A stretch of DNA of 64,000 nt from a virus. Numbering within the stretch: the first letter of the stretch is position 1; every line of letters starts with the position of its first letter. The notes under the pieces are model-generated. The model had not been told where the DNA came from. It searched no databases and saw nothing but the letters and a program-made list of their open reading frames with translations. The stretch lies in IMG/VR virus record IMGVR_UViG_3300025012_000031, positions 1 through 64,000 of that record. One strand, written 5' to 3'. The position numbers and the translations under genes were made by a program. Of the stretch, positions 49,203 to 56,401 are shown piece after piece.

Positions 49203-49958
49203 TTAGCGGGTGGCGGCCACCTGACGAGCAGGGGTCTTCGGCGCGGGGTAAGGCTGCCCCGCGAGCATCCGCTTGCGGACCACGACGCAGGCGCCGCATT
49301 TGCATCCGATCTTGTGGTTGGCAAGGGCTCCCGGAAGGTGGGTTGCCATAAGATCGGCTTCGGTCAAGACCTTTGCCTTCTTGGCACGAGGTTCCTTTGC
49401 CGGTTTGGCGGCCGCGGCAACCTTTTCAACCTTTTCTTTCACGGGTTTAGCAACCTTCGGCTCTTTGTTTTTGTTCGGGCCGGGTTTCACTCGCGGCGTA
49501 ACGCCGTCGGCCTTGTAACCCCAGGGAGCATTGGCATCAGGCGCGCGGTTGCCGACGAGGGGCAACGGACCGGGCTTTTTCTTCGGTTCGTTGTTGAGCT
49601 TGAGACCGTGGGGAGCCTTCATCAAGCGGGGCGCCTTTTCGGGAGCTTCCTTGCCGCGTTCCTTGGCGAGGAGTTCGTCCTGCTTGTGTTTGGTGTCGGC
49701 GGTCAGGCCGGCTTTCGTCAGTTCGATGAGCGGCTTGGCGAAGCCCAGTGCGATGTGGGTGTGGATGCCGTCAAGGAAAATTTTGCATTCGGCGCGGTTG
49801 CGAAGATCGTCTTTCAAGGTGCGGATCGGTTTCGTACCGCGGAGCAGCTGAACCATCCAATGCCCCTTTTCGATCGGGCTAACCGCAATGGACTGTCCTT
49901 TGCCCATCAGTTTGGAAATAATCTCCGCTTCAGCAATCAAAATTTCTTTCTTAATCAT
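49203..49958 (-). CDS. Histone H1-like basic protein
   Basis: 251 aa. An N-terminal folded part of about 95 residues (MIKKEILIAEAEIISK...), then a long Lys/Ala/Pro-rich disordered region with KKPGPLP, RVKPGPNKN and VAKPVKEKVEKVAAAAK repeats like histone H1 tails, and a C-terminal CKCGAC knuckle near residue 220. Its GC content is clearly higher than that of its neighbours. Three candidate promoters upstream and a strong terminator suggest abundant synthesis. Probably coats or condenses DNA or remodels the host nucleoid. Confidence 0.75.
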   Translation of the reverse strand: MIKKEILIAEAEIISKLMGKGQSIAVSPIEKGHWMVQLLRGTKPIRTLKDDLRNRAECKIFLDGIHTHIALGFAKPLIELTKAGLTADTKHKQDELLAKERGKEAPEKAPRLMKAPHGLKLNNEPKKKPGPLPLVGNRAPDANAPWGYKADGVTPRVKPGPNKNKEPKVAKPVKEKVEKVAAAAKPAKEPRAKKAKVLTEADLMATHLPGALANHKIGCKCGACVVVRKRMLAGQPYPAPKTPARQVAATR

Positions 49959-50038
49959 GGCCTAGCTCCTTTCGTTTGTTGGTTCGTTGGAATGTTCAAT
50001 ACCGCCCAGCGCGGATGAATCATTTTTTGTTAATCTTG

Positions 50039-50268
50039 ATTATATTGTATACTATGTTTTTACAAGTCAAACAACTTTTTTCCAAATAATCATTTTTTTA
50101 TTTTGTGCCGTTGAATCATCGTGTTGATTATATTGTATATAGCTTTTTGAGAATGTCAATCATTTTTTTCTAAATAATCATTTTTTATTTTCTTTAACAA
50201 TCTTTTTTTAATTTTTCCTTTTTAATCATTGTGTAATTATAATTTAACATAGGCTGGTTGTATGTCAA
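50039..50268 (-). promoter_or_regulatory. Three tandem sigma70-like promoters
   Basis: The 340-base AT-rich gap holds no gene. -35/-10 pairs: TTGACA (50263-50268) with TAAATT at 16 bp; TTGACA (50154-50159) with TACAAT at 16 bp; TTGACT (50065-50070) with TACAAT at 15 bp or TATAAT at 20 bp. The segments between them share imperfect repeats of AATCATTTTTT, so the region may have grown by duplication. Confidence 0.7.
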
Positions 50269-50297
50269 TAGGAAAAAGTAAATAAATTAGAAAAAAA

Positions 50298-50313
50298 AAT
50301 GCCCGAGCATTTC
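50298..50313 (-). terminator. Terminator with TCGG tetraloop
   Basis: AAATGC-TCGG-GCATTT followed by nine T on the minus strand, after the PTH2 gene. A direct repeat of TGCTCGGGCA precedes it. Confidence 0.8.
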
Positions 50314-50349
50314 TGCCCGAGCATTTTAAAGGGAAAGTATTTGAATTTG

Positions 50350-50688
50350 TTAGGTATTCACAGGCGCGGTCCACAGCTGAAAATTCTTGAACCTGTTCCG
50401 ATTCTTTCCATAAAGCGGTTGGGTTGCAAGTGCTGTGTAGCCGAGGTCATAATCGGGTTCGAAGAAAATGTGGGACTTGATGCCGTCTTCCTTCAATTGT
50501 TCGTGGATTCGGATCAACTCTTTTTCCCCCGACACACCCAGAAGAACCATATGAGCGGTCCTTGTCGGCTTTTCCTCGTCGGTCAAACGCAGGCCGAGTT
50601 CAAAGTTAGCGTGAGCCGCCTGGATAATGGAAGCAGCTTGGCTGAGGTCTTCACGTAGGAAGCAATATGTATAAGGAATATTACGCAT
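50350..50688 (-). CDS. Peptidyl-tRNA hydrolase 2-like protein
   Basis: 112 aa, PTH2 length. FLREDLSQAASIIQAAHANFE (N-terminal strand and helix with the R.DL...Q..HA pattern), MVLLGVSGEKELIRIHEQL and FFEPDYDLGYTALATQPL match the PTH2 order (catalytic region, helix, D.G.T end). It would release tRNA from stalled peptidyl-tRNA. The start overlaps the upstream gene; the SD is GGTGG. Confidence 0.75.
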   Translation of the reverse strand: MRNIPYTYCFLREDLSQAASIIQAAHANFELGLRLTDEEKPTRTAHMVLLGVSGEKELIRIHEQLKEDGIKSHIFFEPDYDLGYTALATQPLYGKNRNRFKNFQLWTAPVNT

Positions 50689-51070
50689 TTGCCACCGCCG
50701 CATGGCACCCGAAATGTTCTTCAGGATTGGTAGGGATTGTAAGAGACTGAAACTCTTCAAAGGTAAGACTCCCTCCAAAGGGTTTGAGCATGTTTTCGGC
50801 GATCCATTTGTGCGTCTGCGCATATTCAATGTTCCTCATTGCTTCGTTGGCTGCGTGATATGGGGAAGACTTGCCTTGTGATCGCATTTTAATGAGATTC
50901 GTGGCAGGACAAAAACACTTCGTCCAATCTTGCCCCTTGAACATTTTATAGAGAACAAAATGTTCAACCGTTAATCTGTGTTTCATTTCGGAATTCGTTG
51001 CCGTTTTCCATGAACCGATGAAATTTTCATACTGTGATTTATCTTGAAAGAAAAATTTGTTTTCGCTCAT
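50681..51070 (-). CDS. NADAR-like or hypothetical protein (129 aa)
   Basis: SD AAGGAG. FIGSWKTATNSEMKHRLTVEHFVLYKMFKG and AHKWIAENM-type segments: the LTVEHFVLYKMF stretch recalls the S.EQ..M..KA. helix of NADAR (YbiA-like) proteins, but key residues are not clear, so the family is uncertain. Coupled to the PTH2 gene. Confidence 0.45.
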   Translation of the reverse strand: MSENKFFFQDKSQYENFIGSWKTATNSEMKHRLTVEHFVLYKMFKGQDWTKCFCPATNLIKMRSQGKSSPYHAANEAMRNIEYAQTHKWIAENMLKPFGGSLTFEEFQSLTIPTNPEEHFGCHAAVANA

Positions 51071-51215
51071 AGCTTATCTCCTTGGGTTTACTTAATAGTG
51101 GTAGTTTATAGAAAAAATCAAACGGGCCAATAAAGTAAACTTGTCAAGGCGGGTTGCTATAAGGATTCACCTAGAGATTGCGCATAGTCATTCACCGTCC
51201 TTTCTTTTTGGAATA

Positions 51216-51410
51216 TTATTTATTCATACCCACGATGAATTCCATCACCACGTTCGGATTCAGATGTCCACGCGTTTCTTTCATAATAATACAACAGAAA
51301 TCGTGTGGTGACATTGATGACCATGTTTCTTGGTAATCATTTCTAATGTTCATCATAGCAACAAACATTTCATGATATGTTGAAATTTGGTTGAATGCGC
51401 CGTTCGTCAT
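51216..51410 (-). CDS. Hypothetical protein (64 aa)
   Basis: Start at 51410 fixed by AAAGGA; a longer frame runs into the tRNA gene. Met-rich helical protein (YHEMFVAMMNIRNDY). The following 51071-51215 gap holds only a weak TTGATT/TATTAA promoter candidate. Confidence 0.5.
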   Translation of the reverse strand: MTNGAFNQISTYHEMFVAMMNIRNDYQETWSSMSPHDFCCIIMKETRGHLNPNVVMEFIVGMNK

Positions 51411-51421
51411 ATTATTTCCTT

Positions 51422-51496
51422 TGGTGCCCGGTATGGGAATCGAACCCATCTTGCCGGATTTAGAGTCCGGTGGCTCAACCGATCACCCAACCGGGC
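51422..51496 (-). tRNA. tRNA-Arg (TCT)
   Basis: Acceptor GCCCGGT pairs with ACCGGGC; anticodon stem CCGGA/TCCGG with loop CTCTAAA, anticodon TCT; T-arm ATGGG-TTCGATT-CCCAT; CCA encoded. Stands alone, 8 kb from the main cluster. AGA codons are often rare in hosts, fitting a codon-supply role. Confidence 0.92.
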
Positions 51497-51504
51497 AGAA
51501 GGAA

Positions 51505-51768
51505 TTAATCAATTTCCATCCAGACGAATCCCTGCCAATAAAATTTCTTCCCGGCGACTTTATAGAATACCGCCATCGAATCTGCATTGGAGTAAATGAT
51601 CTTGGCATTGGGCACAACCTTATAATCCGTCATACCCGGACCGACAAGATGCAGCGTACCTTCTTCGTTCGAGAGGCTCTCATAATTTTCTTGATCGTAG
51701 GTTCGTTCGATCGTACCGCAACCGGAAATTGCGAGGGCCATTAGTGCGACGATGATTAACTTTCTCAT
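51505..51768 (-). CDS. Lipoprotein (87 aa)
   Basis: MRKLIIVALMALAISGC: signal with lipobox AISGC, so lipidated at Cys17. The mature part is a small beta-rich domain (GTLHLVGPGM...FYWQGFVWMEID). Could sit in the outer membrane, for instance in superinfection exclusion. TAATG overlap with the 78-aa gene. Confidence 0.8.
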   Translation of the reverse strand: MRKLIIVALMALAISGCGTIERTYDQENYESLSNEEGTLHLVGPGMTDYKVVPNAKIIYSNADSMAVFYKVAGKKFYWQGFVWMEID

Positions 51769-52004
51769 TAGCGCACCACCGATCCGCGGTTGGCATAGGC
51801 CGAACCCTTACCGTTGAGCCACTTGCTTGCCTGGCGCCGAGTAACTTTGACACCGGCAACTTCACATGCCGATTGGAACTGACCGTTTGTCTCAAAGAAC
51901 TTCTTTACGGTGATCTTGTGCGGACTCACGCGCTCTGCACCGGTGTGATACGAATTAACGCGTTCCCATTTGTTTCCACCGATGAGGCGGGCTTCGTTTG
52001 CCAT
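51768..52004 (-). CDS. Hypothetical protein (78 aa), HTH-like C-terminus
   Basis: KFFETNGQFQSACEVAGVKVTRRQASKWLNGKG looks like a small helix-turn-helix. SD AAGGAG; promoter at 52044 directly upstream. Might be a regulator or a structural DNA-binding protein. Confidence 0.6.
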   Translation of the reverse strand: MANEARLIGGNKWERVNSYHTGAERVSPHKITVKKFFETNGQFQSACEVAGVKVTRRQASKWLNGKGSAYANRGSVVR

Positions 52005-52043
52005 CTGTTGATCTCCTTCTGTGTTGGGTTATTTGATTCTTGT

Positions 52044-52072
52044 ATTATACAAGGATGAAGCACGAATGTCAA
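52044..52072 (-). promoter_or_regulatory. Sigma70 promoter with palindromic -10 region
   Basis: TTGACA, 17 bp, TATAAT; the 15-base palindrome 52039-52053 (CTTGTATAATACAAG) is centred on the -10 box. Confidence 0.85.
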
Positions 52073-52079
52073 TGTTTAT

Positions 52080-52472
52080 TTAATCTTCCCAGAGAAATTC
52101 GACATTGGGATATTTGGCGAGGACGCGGATTCCGTCTTTGATGATCGCCTCATAGATGCCGTATTTATTTGCCAATCCGCCGCCGAGGCGAGAGATGAGG
52201 AACGTCTTATCGGGTTCCGCAATAATTCTTGCGGTGATCTTTGATAATTCGCGCCCAAAAACCGCTTCGTAATTTTCTGGCCGATAATAAGCACGGTCAT
52301 CATGGGTTGGGAGAATCTTCGTTATGAATCCGATAGCCTGTTTATGGAACCGAAGGATTGCTGCACCACCACATCCTTTGCGGATGGTATTGTCTCCGAA
52401 GACAAAGTAACACTCCGGATTTTCGTCAAGATATTCCTTATCAATTTCTCTTTCCTGACTGGGTGTTGACAT
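52080..52472 (-). CDS. Conserved phage-type protein, macro/SLOG-like
   Basis: 130 aa. YFVFGDNTIRKGCGGAAILRFHKQAIGFITK and ISRLGGGLANKYG give a nucleotide-binding-like alpha/beta core. Proteins with a FVFGDN..R.G.GG opening are common in phages and may bind ADP-ribose or nucleotides; not verified. SD AAAAGGA. Confidence 0.6.
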   Translation of the reverse strand: MSTPSQEREIDKEYLDENPECYFVFGDNTIRKGCGGAAILRFHKQAIGFITKILPTHDDRAYYRPENYEAVFGRELSKITARIIAEPDKTFLISRLGGGLANKYGIYEAIIKDGIRVLAKYPNVEFLWED

Positions 52473-52531
52473 CGCTTAATCCTTTTGAATTTGTATTGGG
52501 TGCTCTGACCACCCAAATCGTTGTCTGCTAA

Positions 52532-53257
52532 TTAAAGCAGGCTGTTTATAAGAATCCGATTCTTATGCGATTCTGATATTTTCTTCTTTGTTTCAACAGA
52601 GTGTGTTTTTCCTTTATGTGATTGGCTATTTTTCTGACAAAAATCTACCGAACGTTTTATACCTCTTAATGGTGATATTTGTCCCATAAGAGAATTACTA
52701 ATTTTTTCTCTTTGTTCATCGGAACAAGGAACCCCCTTGTTGTAACCACCCGTTAGCGATCCACCTCTTTTAGCGCCGATAATCAATGAATCGGTTCGTA
52801 AACGACCAAGAACCCATCCTTCCGACAAAAGTTTTTCCATTTCTATTCCTTTTGTCATACAAGAATTATTTCCATCATTTAACCAACGGCGATCTTTAGA
52901 TGCATCAGAACATTTTTGTCGTTTCTGATCTTTGCATGGTATTCGTCTAACGTGATTATTATCACCAAGCAATCGTTCCTTTATATATTTTTCTCTAACC
53001 CATTTATATGATCTGCTATTATACTTTCCAAATGATGTCATCATAAGTGCTGCATGTAACATTCCACCACCGTAGATCTTGGCTAATAAAAGATGACATA
53101 TTAAATGTTCTCTGAGAAACAGTTTTACGAGATTTTCTTTTTTATTAGACCCACCTAAGCTTCTTGGAACTATATGATGTATCTCACACATTTCCTGTTG
53201 TGTTGCTCTTTGTTTTGCATTAAGTATAATGTTATCATAAGCTTGTTGATAATTCAT
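52532..53257 (-). CDS. HNH homing endonuclease
   Basis: 241 aa from the ATG at 53257. MCEIHHIVPRSLGGSNKKENLV...REHLICHLL is the HNH core with flanking His. The C-terminal half holds NUMOD-type repeats (SNSLMGQISPLRG, SHKGKTHSVETKKKISESHK). It interrupts a string of small genes. SD GGGAG is buried in the 53258-53305 hairpin. Confidence 0.92.
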   Translation of the reverse strand: MNYQQAYDNIILNAKQRATQQEMCEIHHIVPRSLGGSNKKENLVKLFLREHLICHLLLAKIYGGGMLHAALMMTSFGKYNSRSYKWVREKYIKERLLGDNNHVRRIPCKDQKRQKCSDASKDRRWLNDGNNSCMTKGIEMEKLLSEGWVLGRLRTDSLIIGAKRGGSLTGGYNKGVPCSDEQREKISNSLMGQISPLRGIKRSVDFCQKNSQSHKGKTHSVETKKKISESHKNRILINSLL

Positions 53258-53305
53258 AATTTTAACTCCCACTTTATTTTTATTTATAAAGTGGGAGTTA
53301 AAATT
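53258..53305 (-). promoter_or_regulatory. Late promoter TATAAATA in a 20-bp RBS hairpin
   Basis: Perfect 20-bp arms (53258-53277 and 53286-53305) with an 8-base loop. TATAAATA (53281-53288) sits in the loop and 5' arm; the 3' arm carries the SD and ends directly before the ATG of the HNH gene. Confidence 0.9.
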
Positions 53306-53316
53306 GGTGCAGCGTG

Positions 53317-53433
53317 TTATCCGATCAAAGATAACATCCCGCAAGCAGCACCGGCTGCAATTTCGGCGTCGGTTGCCACGGCGAGGGCGAAATCAAAACC
53401 AGCTTCTTCCAATTGTTCCTGAATTGCTTCCAT
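53317..53433 (-). CDS. Small protein (38 aa)
   Basis: Excellent SD (AAGGAGG). MEAIQEQLEEAGFDFALAVATDAEIAAGAACG...: acidic helix followed by an Ala-rich segment. Directly upstream of the HNH gene, which may be inserted behind it. Function unknown. Confidence 0.6.
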   Translation of the reverse strand: MEAIQEQLEEAGFDFALAVATDAEIAAGAACGMLSLIG

Positions 53434-53445
53434 CTTGGTACCTCC

Positions 53446-53601
53446 TTAACAACATACTTCATAGTTGACGGTGGCGGCGGGATTGGCTTCTTTGAATGCT
53501 TCAGCCAATAATTCTCTATCGTCTTCTTGATCAAAAGAAAATCTTTTACCATTCACAATGACGGCAAACCCATCGTAGTAATCTTCAATCTTGATATCCA
53601 T
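53446..53601 (-). CDS. Small acidic protein (51 aa)
   Basis: MDIKIEDYYDGFAVIVNGKRF..., ending in VCC. SD AAAGG. First gene after the promoter at 53625. Function unknown. Confidence 0.6.
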   Translation of the reverse strand: MDIKIEDYYDGFAVIVNGKRFSFDQEDDRELLAEAFKEANPAATVNYEVCC

Positions 53602-53624
53602 TTCTTTTCAACCTTTAAAATTGA

Positions 53625-53653
53625 ATTTTAACAAAATCATCATCACATGTCAA
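53625..53653 (-). promoter_or_regulatory. Sigma70 promoter
   Basis: TTGACA, 17 bp, TAAAAT for the 51- and 38-aa genes; ATTTT/AAAAT flank it weakly. Confidence 0.8.
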
Positions 53654-53660
53654 TACAAAT

Positions 53661-53888
53661 TTACTCGGTGTAAACATTATTACCCATAAAAACAATACCG
53701 CCGATGAATACTGAGCAGGCAGCATCGCGCATCGCAATTTCTCCACCCTCAATTGAATACACTATCGCGCCGGCTATACGCACCGATTTATTCAAATGGC
53801 CCGTTGATAATATCTCTATGCTGTTATCAGTGAACCCATTTGCAATGAGAATAGAATTTGCGTCACTGATTAATTTGTCACTGATCAT
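53661..53888 (-). CDS. Hypothetical protein (75 aa)
   Basis: Beta-rich with a small hydrophobic C-terminus (CSVFIGGIVFMGNNVYTE). Overlaps the YqeY-like gene by 4 bases. No family recognised. Confidence 0.5.
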   Translation of the reverse strand: MISDKLISDANSILIANGFTDNSIEILSTGHLNKSVRIAGAIVYSIEGGEIAMRDAACSVFIGGIVFMGNNVYTE

Positions 53889-54328
53889 TGGCCCAGTTTC
53901 CTTTTGAGAATTTCTCCAGCCACCTTCGCATCGTAATTTCCGTTGAGCTGACGCTTCAGTTCACCCATGATGCTTCCCATGTTCTTCATCGTCGGTTTCT
54001 CGAATGCCATGAGAATGATATCAATCGTCTGCTCAAGTTCGACACCAGAAACTTGGGCCGGGAGGAACGAGTTGATAATCTCGAGCTCTTTGTTTAACTT
54101 CAACAGAACGGATGTTCCGGGTAGCACAAGAGCAATCGTCTCTTCTGTAGAATTCTTGAACTTCTTGAGGGCGGAGAGAACATCTTCAAGTGTCACCTCC
54201 CGAACTTCGTTCTTTGCCCGCATATCGATGTCAGACTTCAATGTCGTTAAAAGATTTGATTTGATGACATCTCTAGCAATGCGAGCCATCATACGTTCTT
54301 TTTCAATCTGTGTATATAGTTCGATCAT
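53885..54328 (-). CDS. GatB/YqeY-like protein
   Basis: 147 aa from the ATG at 54328. The order of a helical N-terminal half (ERMMARIARDVIKSNLLTTLKSDID) and a C-terminal half with FLPAQVSGVELEQTIDIILMA and MKNMGSIMGELKRQLNGNYD matches YqeY, the stand-alone relative of the GatB tail that binds tRNA. Another translation-linked protein of this phage. Confidence 0.85.
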   Translation of the reverse strand: MIELYTQIEKERMMARIARDVIKSNLLTTLKSDIDMRAKNEVREVTLEDVLSALKKFKNSTEETIALVLPGTSVLLKLNKELEIINSFLPAQVSGVELEQTIDIILMAFEKPTMKNMGSIMGELKRQLNGNYDAKVAGEILKRKLGQ

Positions 54329-54338
54329 TTTGTTCTCC

Positions 54339-55208
54339 TTAAAAGATAGCTTCTCCAACGAACCCATTGCGGAGTTGGTTGATGTCATAGACAAGGGTGT
54401 TCTCGCAAACATCAGACTTGCTGTGGTGGCGAGCATAAACCTTTGCGATATCCCCCCGTGAATTTGTCACAAGATAGTTAGCACAGCGGCATATATCATT
54501 TCCGCGACACCAATCTTTTGTCTTTACAAAATCCTGGAATCTGGTAAGGTCAAGGTCGGTGAATTTCACGCAGTTTTCTTTTGCATAATCGTTCACCGGC
54601 ATCAGTGTAACAAATCCGAAATCCATGATACCACGACTCATGAAGTGGGAGACATATTGTTGAACTCTCTCGGAGCTGTCAATGTAACCCAGGATGAGAT
54701 TGCAACTGAGATGGACCTTATTAAGATTCCCGTATTCAAAGATGTCGTCGATTTTATGCTTTGAATTGAAAACACAATTATTCAGAGAATCTTCATAATG
54801 ATGAACACTCATGGCAACACTATCAACCAAACTCACCGCATCGCCAAGAAGCTTCATGGCATCATACGATTGTGTATTGATAACTGTGTAGATATTTTTA
54901 TCATGCTGCTTGATGAATTCCAAACATCTTTTAATCGCTTCAACATGAAGCATCGGTTCGCCGCCGGTAAATGAGACTTTGTTTATTTTACATTGGGCGG
55001 CAATCATACAGAATGCATAGAAGAATTTGTAGAAATCAAAGGCCTTGGTTGCCACTCCGTGGAATGTACAGAATTCGCAATCACTAACACAGAAGTCAGT
55101 CATCCGAACGTAGATGTTAACCGCCGGCATTTCTTTCTTTTGACCCGGCTGACCATTAAGACCACAGAAGTCATTCGTTAGTTTGATCTCAACACCGCCG
55201 ATTTTCAT
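54339..55208 (-). CDS. Radical SAM enzyme
   Basis: 289 aa from the ATG at 55208. MTDFCVSDCEFCTFHG (near residue 40) is the cluster motif, SFTGGEPMLH near 98 the SAM motif; four more Cys near 235-280 (DWCRGNDICRC, VCE) could hold a second cluster. TAATG overlap with an 83-aa gene whose product ends in a Cys/Ser/Gly-rich tail. It could modify that peptide, or a base or tRNA. Confidence 0.85.
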   Translation of the reverse strand: MKIGGVEIKLTNDFCGLNGQPGQKKEMPAVNIYVRMTDFCVSDCEFCTFHGVATKAFDFYKFFYAFCMIAAQCKINKVSFTGGEPMLHVEAIKRCLEFIKQHDKNIYTVINTQSYDAMKLLGDAVSLVDSVAMSVHHYEDSLNNCVFNSKHKIDDIFEYGNLNKVHLSCNLILGYIDSSERVQQYVSHFMSRGIMDFGFVTLMPVNDYAKENCVKFTDLDLTRFQDFVKTKDWCRGNDICRCANYLVTNSRGDIAKVYARHHSKSDVCENTLVYDINQLRNGFVGEAIF

Positions 55209-55459
55209 TAGCACCGTCCATTCGAGGAAAGTACTTTGCTTGATCCGCTACATCCGTCGCTAAAAGTCGTGACCGATTTCTTTGCGCCGGGTGCCGAGGC
55301 ATCAGCGATCTGCTTCATTATTTCGTGGGCTGGCTTCGTGCACTCACCCTGAAGATACAACTCATTGAGCCGCGACTTGAAATCGGATACGGGCTTGCCT
55401 GCAGCAACAACCTTCTCGAGGCTTGCCATGAAAAATCGAATTTCTTCAAACAATGTCAT
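55208..55459 (-). CDS. Small protein with Cys/Ser/Gly-rich tail (83 aa)
   Basis: A helical leader of about 60 residues followed by SVTTFSDGCSGSSKVLSSNG and a final Arg-Cys. This leader-plus-Cys-rich-tail plan and the translational coupling to a radical SAM gene resemble RiPP precursor/maturase pairs, but could be coincidence. Its ATG overlaps the stop of a remnant of the upstream radical SAM gene. Confidence 0.6.
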   Translation of the reverse strand: MTLFEEIRFFMASLEKVVAAGKPVSDFKSRLNELYLQGECTKPAHEIMKQIADASAPGAKKSVTTFSDGCSGSSKVLSSNGRC

Positions 55460-55521
55460 ACGATGTTCCTTCCCTTGATGATACCTTCGCCCATGTTATT
55501 GGCAATAGAAATATCATTCAT
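55456..55521 (-). pseudogene. Duplicated 3' end of the RlmN-like gene
   Basis: A 21-codon frame reading MNDISIANNMGEGIIKGRNIV. The full gene at 56402 ends DITRKNNIGPGIIKGNNLV, so NN.G.GIIKG.N.V is shared in frame, with diverged codons. It lies on the far side of a homing endonuclease gene and still overlaps the next gene by ATGA. Most likely the original end of the gene left after the endonuclease brought in a recoded end. Confidence 0.7.
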
Positions 55522-55546
55522 TGTTATCAGTGATGCAAATATCATT
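55491..55546. repeat. Tandem imperfect 28-base direct repeat
   Basis: 55491-55518 and 55519-55546 match at 20 of 28 positions. One copy encodes the end of the homing endonuclease, the other the remnant of the RlmN-like gene. Confidence 0.6.
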
Positions 55547-56356
55547 AATGTATTCGCATTTCCAACCCTTGTAATTATCACGTTTTCCTTTAGCAACCGC
55601 CCCTAATAATTGCGGTGATTTAATATTATGTTCTATACAAAAATTATTAAAACCACCCCTAAAAATAAAAACCTCATTATTCGGCGAAATCACCTTCCAC
55701 CGATTTGCATGTGTTGCCTTATCTCCTGTTAATTTTTTGCGGGCCACACTTATTATTTTTCTTACTTCGGGTGTATGTGTTTTGCCGAAGAAAGGATGAT
55801 CTTCACCAGCCCTTTTACCTTTTCTACTTATTGAAATTTTTTCTAAAGATTGTTTTGAGTGCTTCTTTCCAAAGAAATGGTTATCTTTGCCCATCATACG
55901 TAGAGATCTTTCAAGACGTTCTATTAGAGGTCTCTTTGTTCCCATCTTTACGGCACGTTGCTTTTCTCTTGTGATTGGTCCTGGAATATTTCCTTCACCA
56001 CCACCCGTTAAGTTTGTTAACGGTCCAGTTTTTAAATCTAACCGCCCTATTATACTTATACATTGGCTCTCAAAACATAGAGCGGACTCATTTGTATTTT
56101 TTGGTATTATCAAAACATAAGGTTCTTTATCTTCTTTTAATATACGAACAATCTTATTGATCTTAAGATTGTTCCCATCATATATTTTTAATTTTTTAAT
56201 TCTTTTACGAGCATGTTTTAGATGACACATTGCTCGTCCGATTCCGCCACTACCCTTACCAACATAAATTGGTTCAAATAGGAAGCACAAATCAATTTCC
56301 GGATATTCATACTTTCCCGGGCATCTTGGGTCAAGATAAAAATAAGAATAAAACAT
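55514..56356 (-). CDS. GIY-YIG homing endonuclease
   Basis: 280 aa. YSYFYLDPRCPGKYEY...CFLFEPIYVGKG is the GIY-YIG core, paralogous to the gene at 1136. NUMOD-type repeats (DNHFFGKKHSKQSLEKIS, DHPFFGKTHTPEVRKIIS) and a final GWKCEYIND follow. It separates the RlmN-like gene from its downstream partner and is flanked by a duplicated 3' end. The SD and ATG lie in the loop of the 56340-56383 hairpin. Confidence 0.92.
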   Translation of the reverse strand: MFYSYFYLDPRCPGKYEYPEIDLCFLFEPIYVGKGSGGIGRAMCHLKHARKRIKKLKIYDGNNLKINKIVRILKEDKEPYVLIIPKNTNESALCFESQCISIIGRLDLKTGPLTNLTGGGEGNIPGPITREKQRAVKMGTKRPLIERLERSLRMMGKDNHFFGKKHSKQSLEKISISRKGKRAGEDHPFFGKTHTPEVRKIISVARKKLTGDKATHANRWKVISPNNEVFIFRGGFNNFCIEHNIKSPQLLGAVAKGKRDNYKGWKCEYINDICITDNNE

Positions 56357-56386
56357 GAGACCTCCACTGTTTTATTCTTATTTATA
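56340..56386 (-). promoter_or_regulatory. Late promoter TATAAATA with RBS-loop hairpin
   Basis: TATAAATA (56379-56386) followed by perfect 15-bp arms (56369-56383 and 56340-56354) enclosing GGAGG and most of the start codon in the loop. Confidence 0.85.
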
Positions 56387-56401
56387 AAACTAACCCCAAT
56401 A

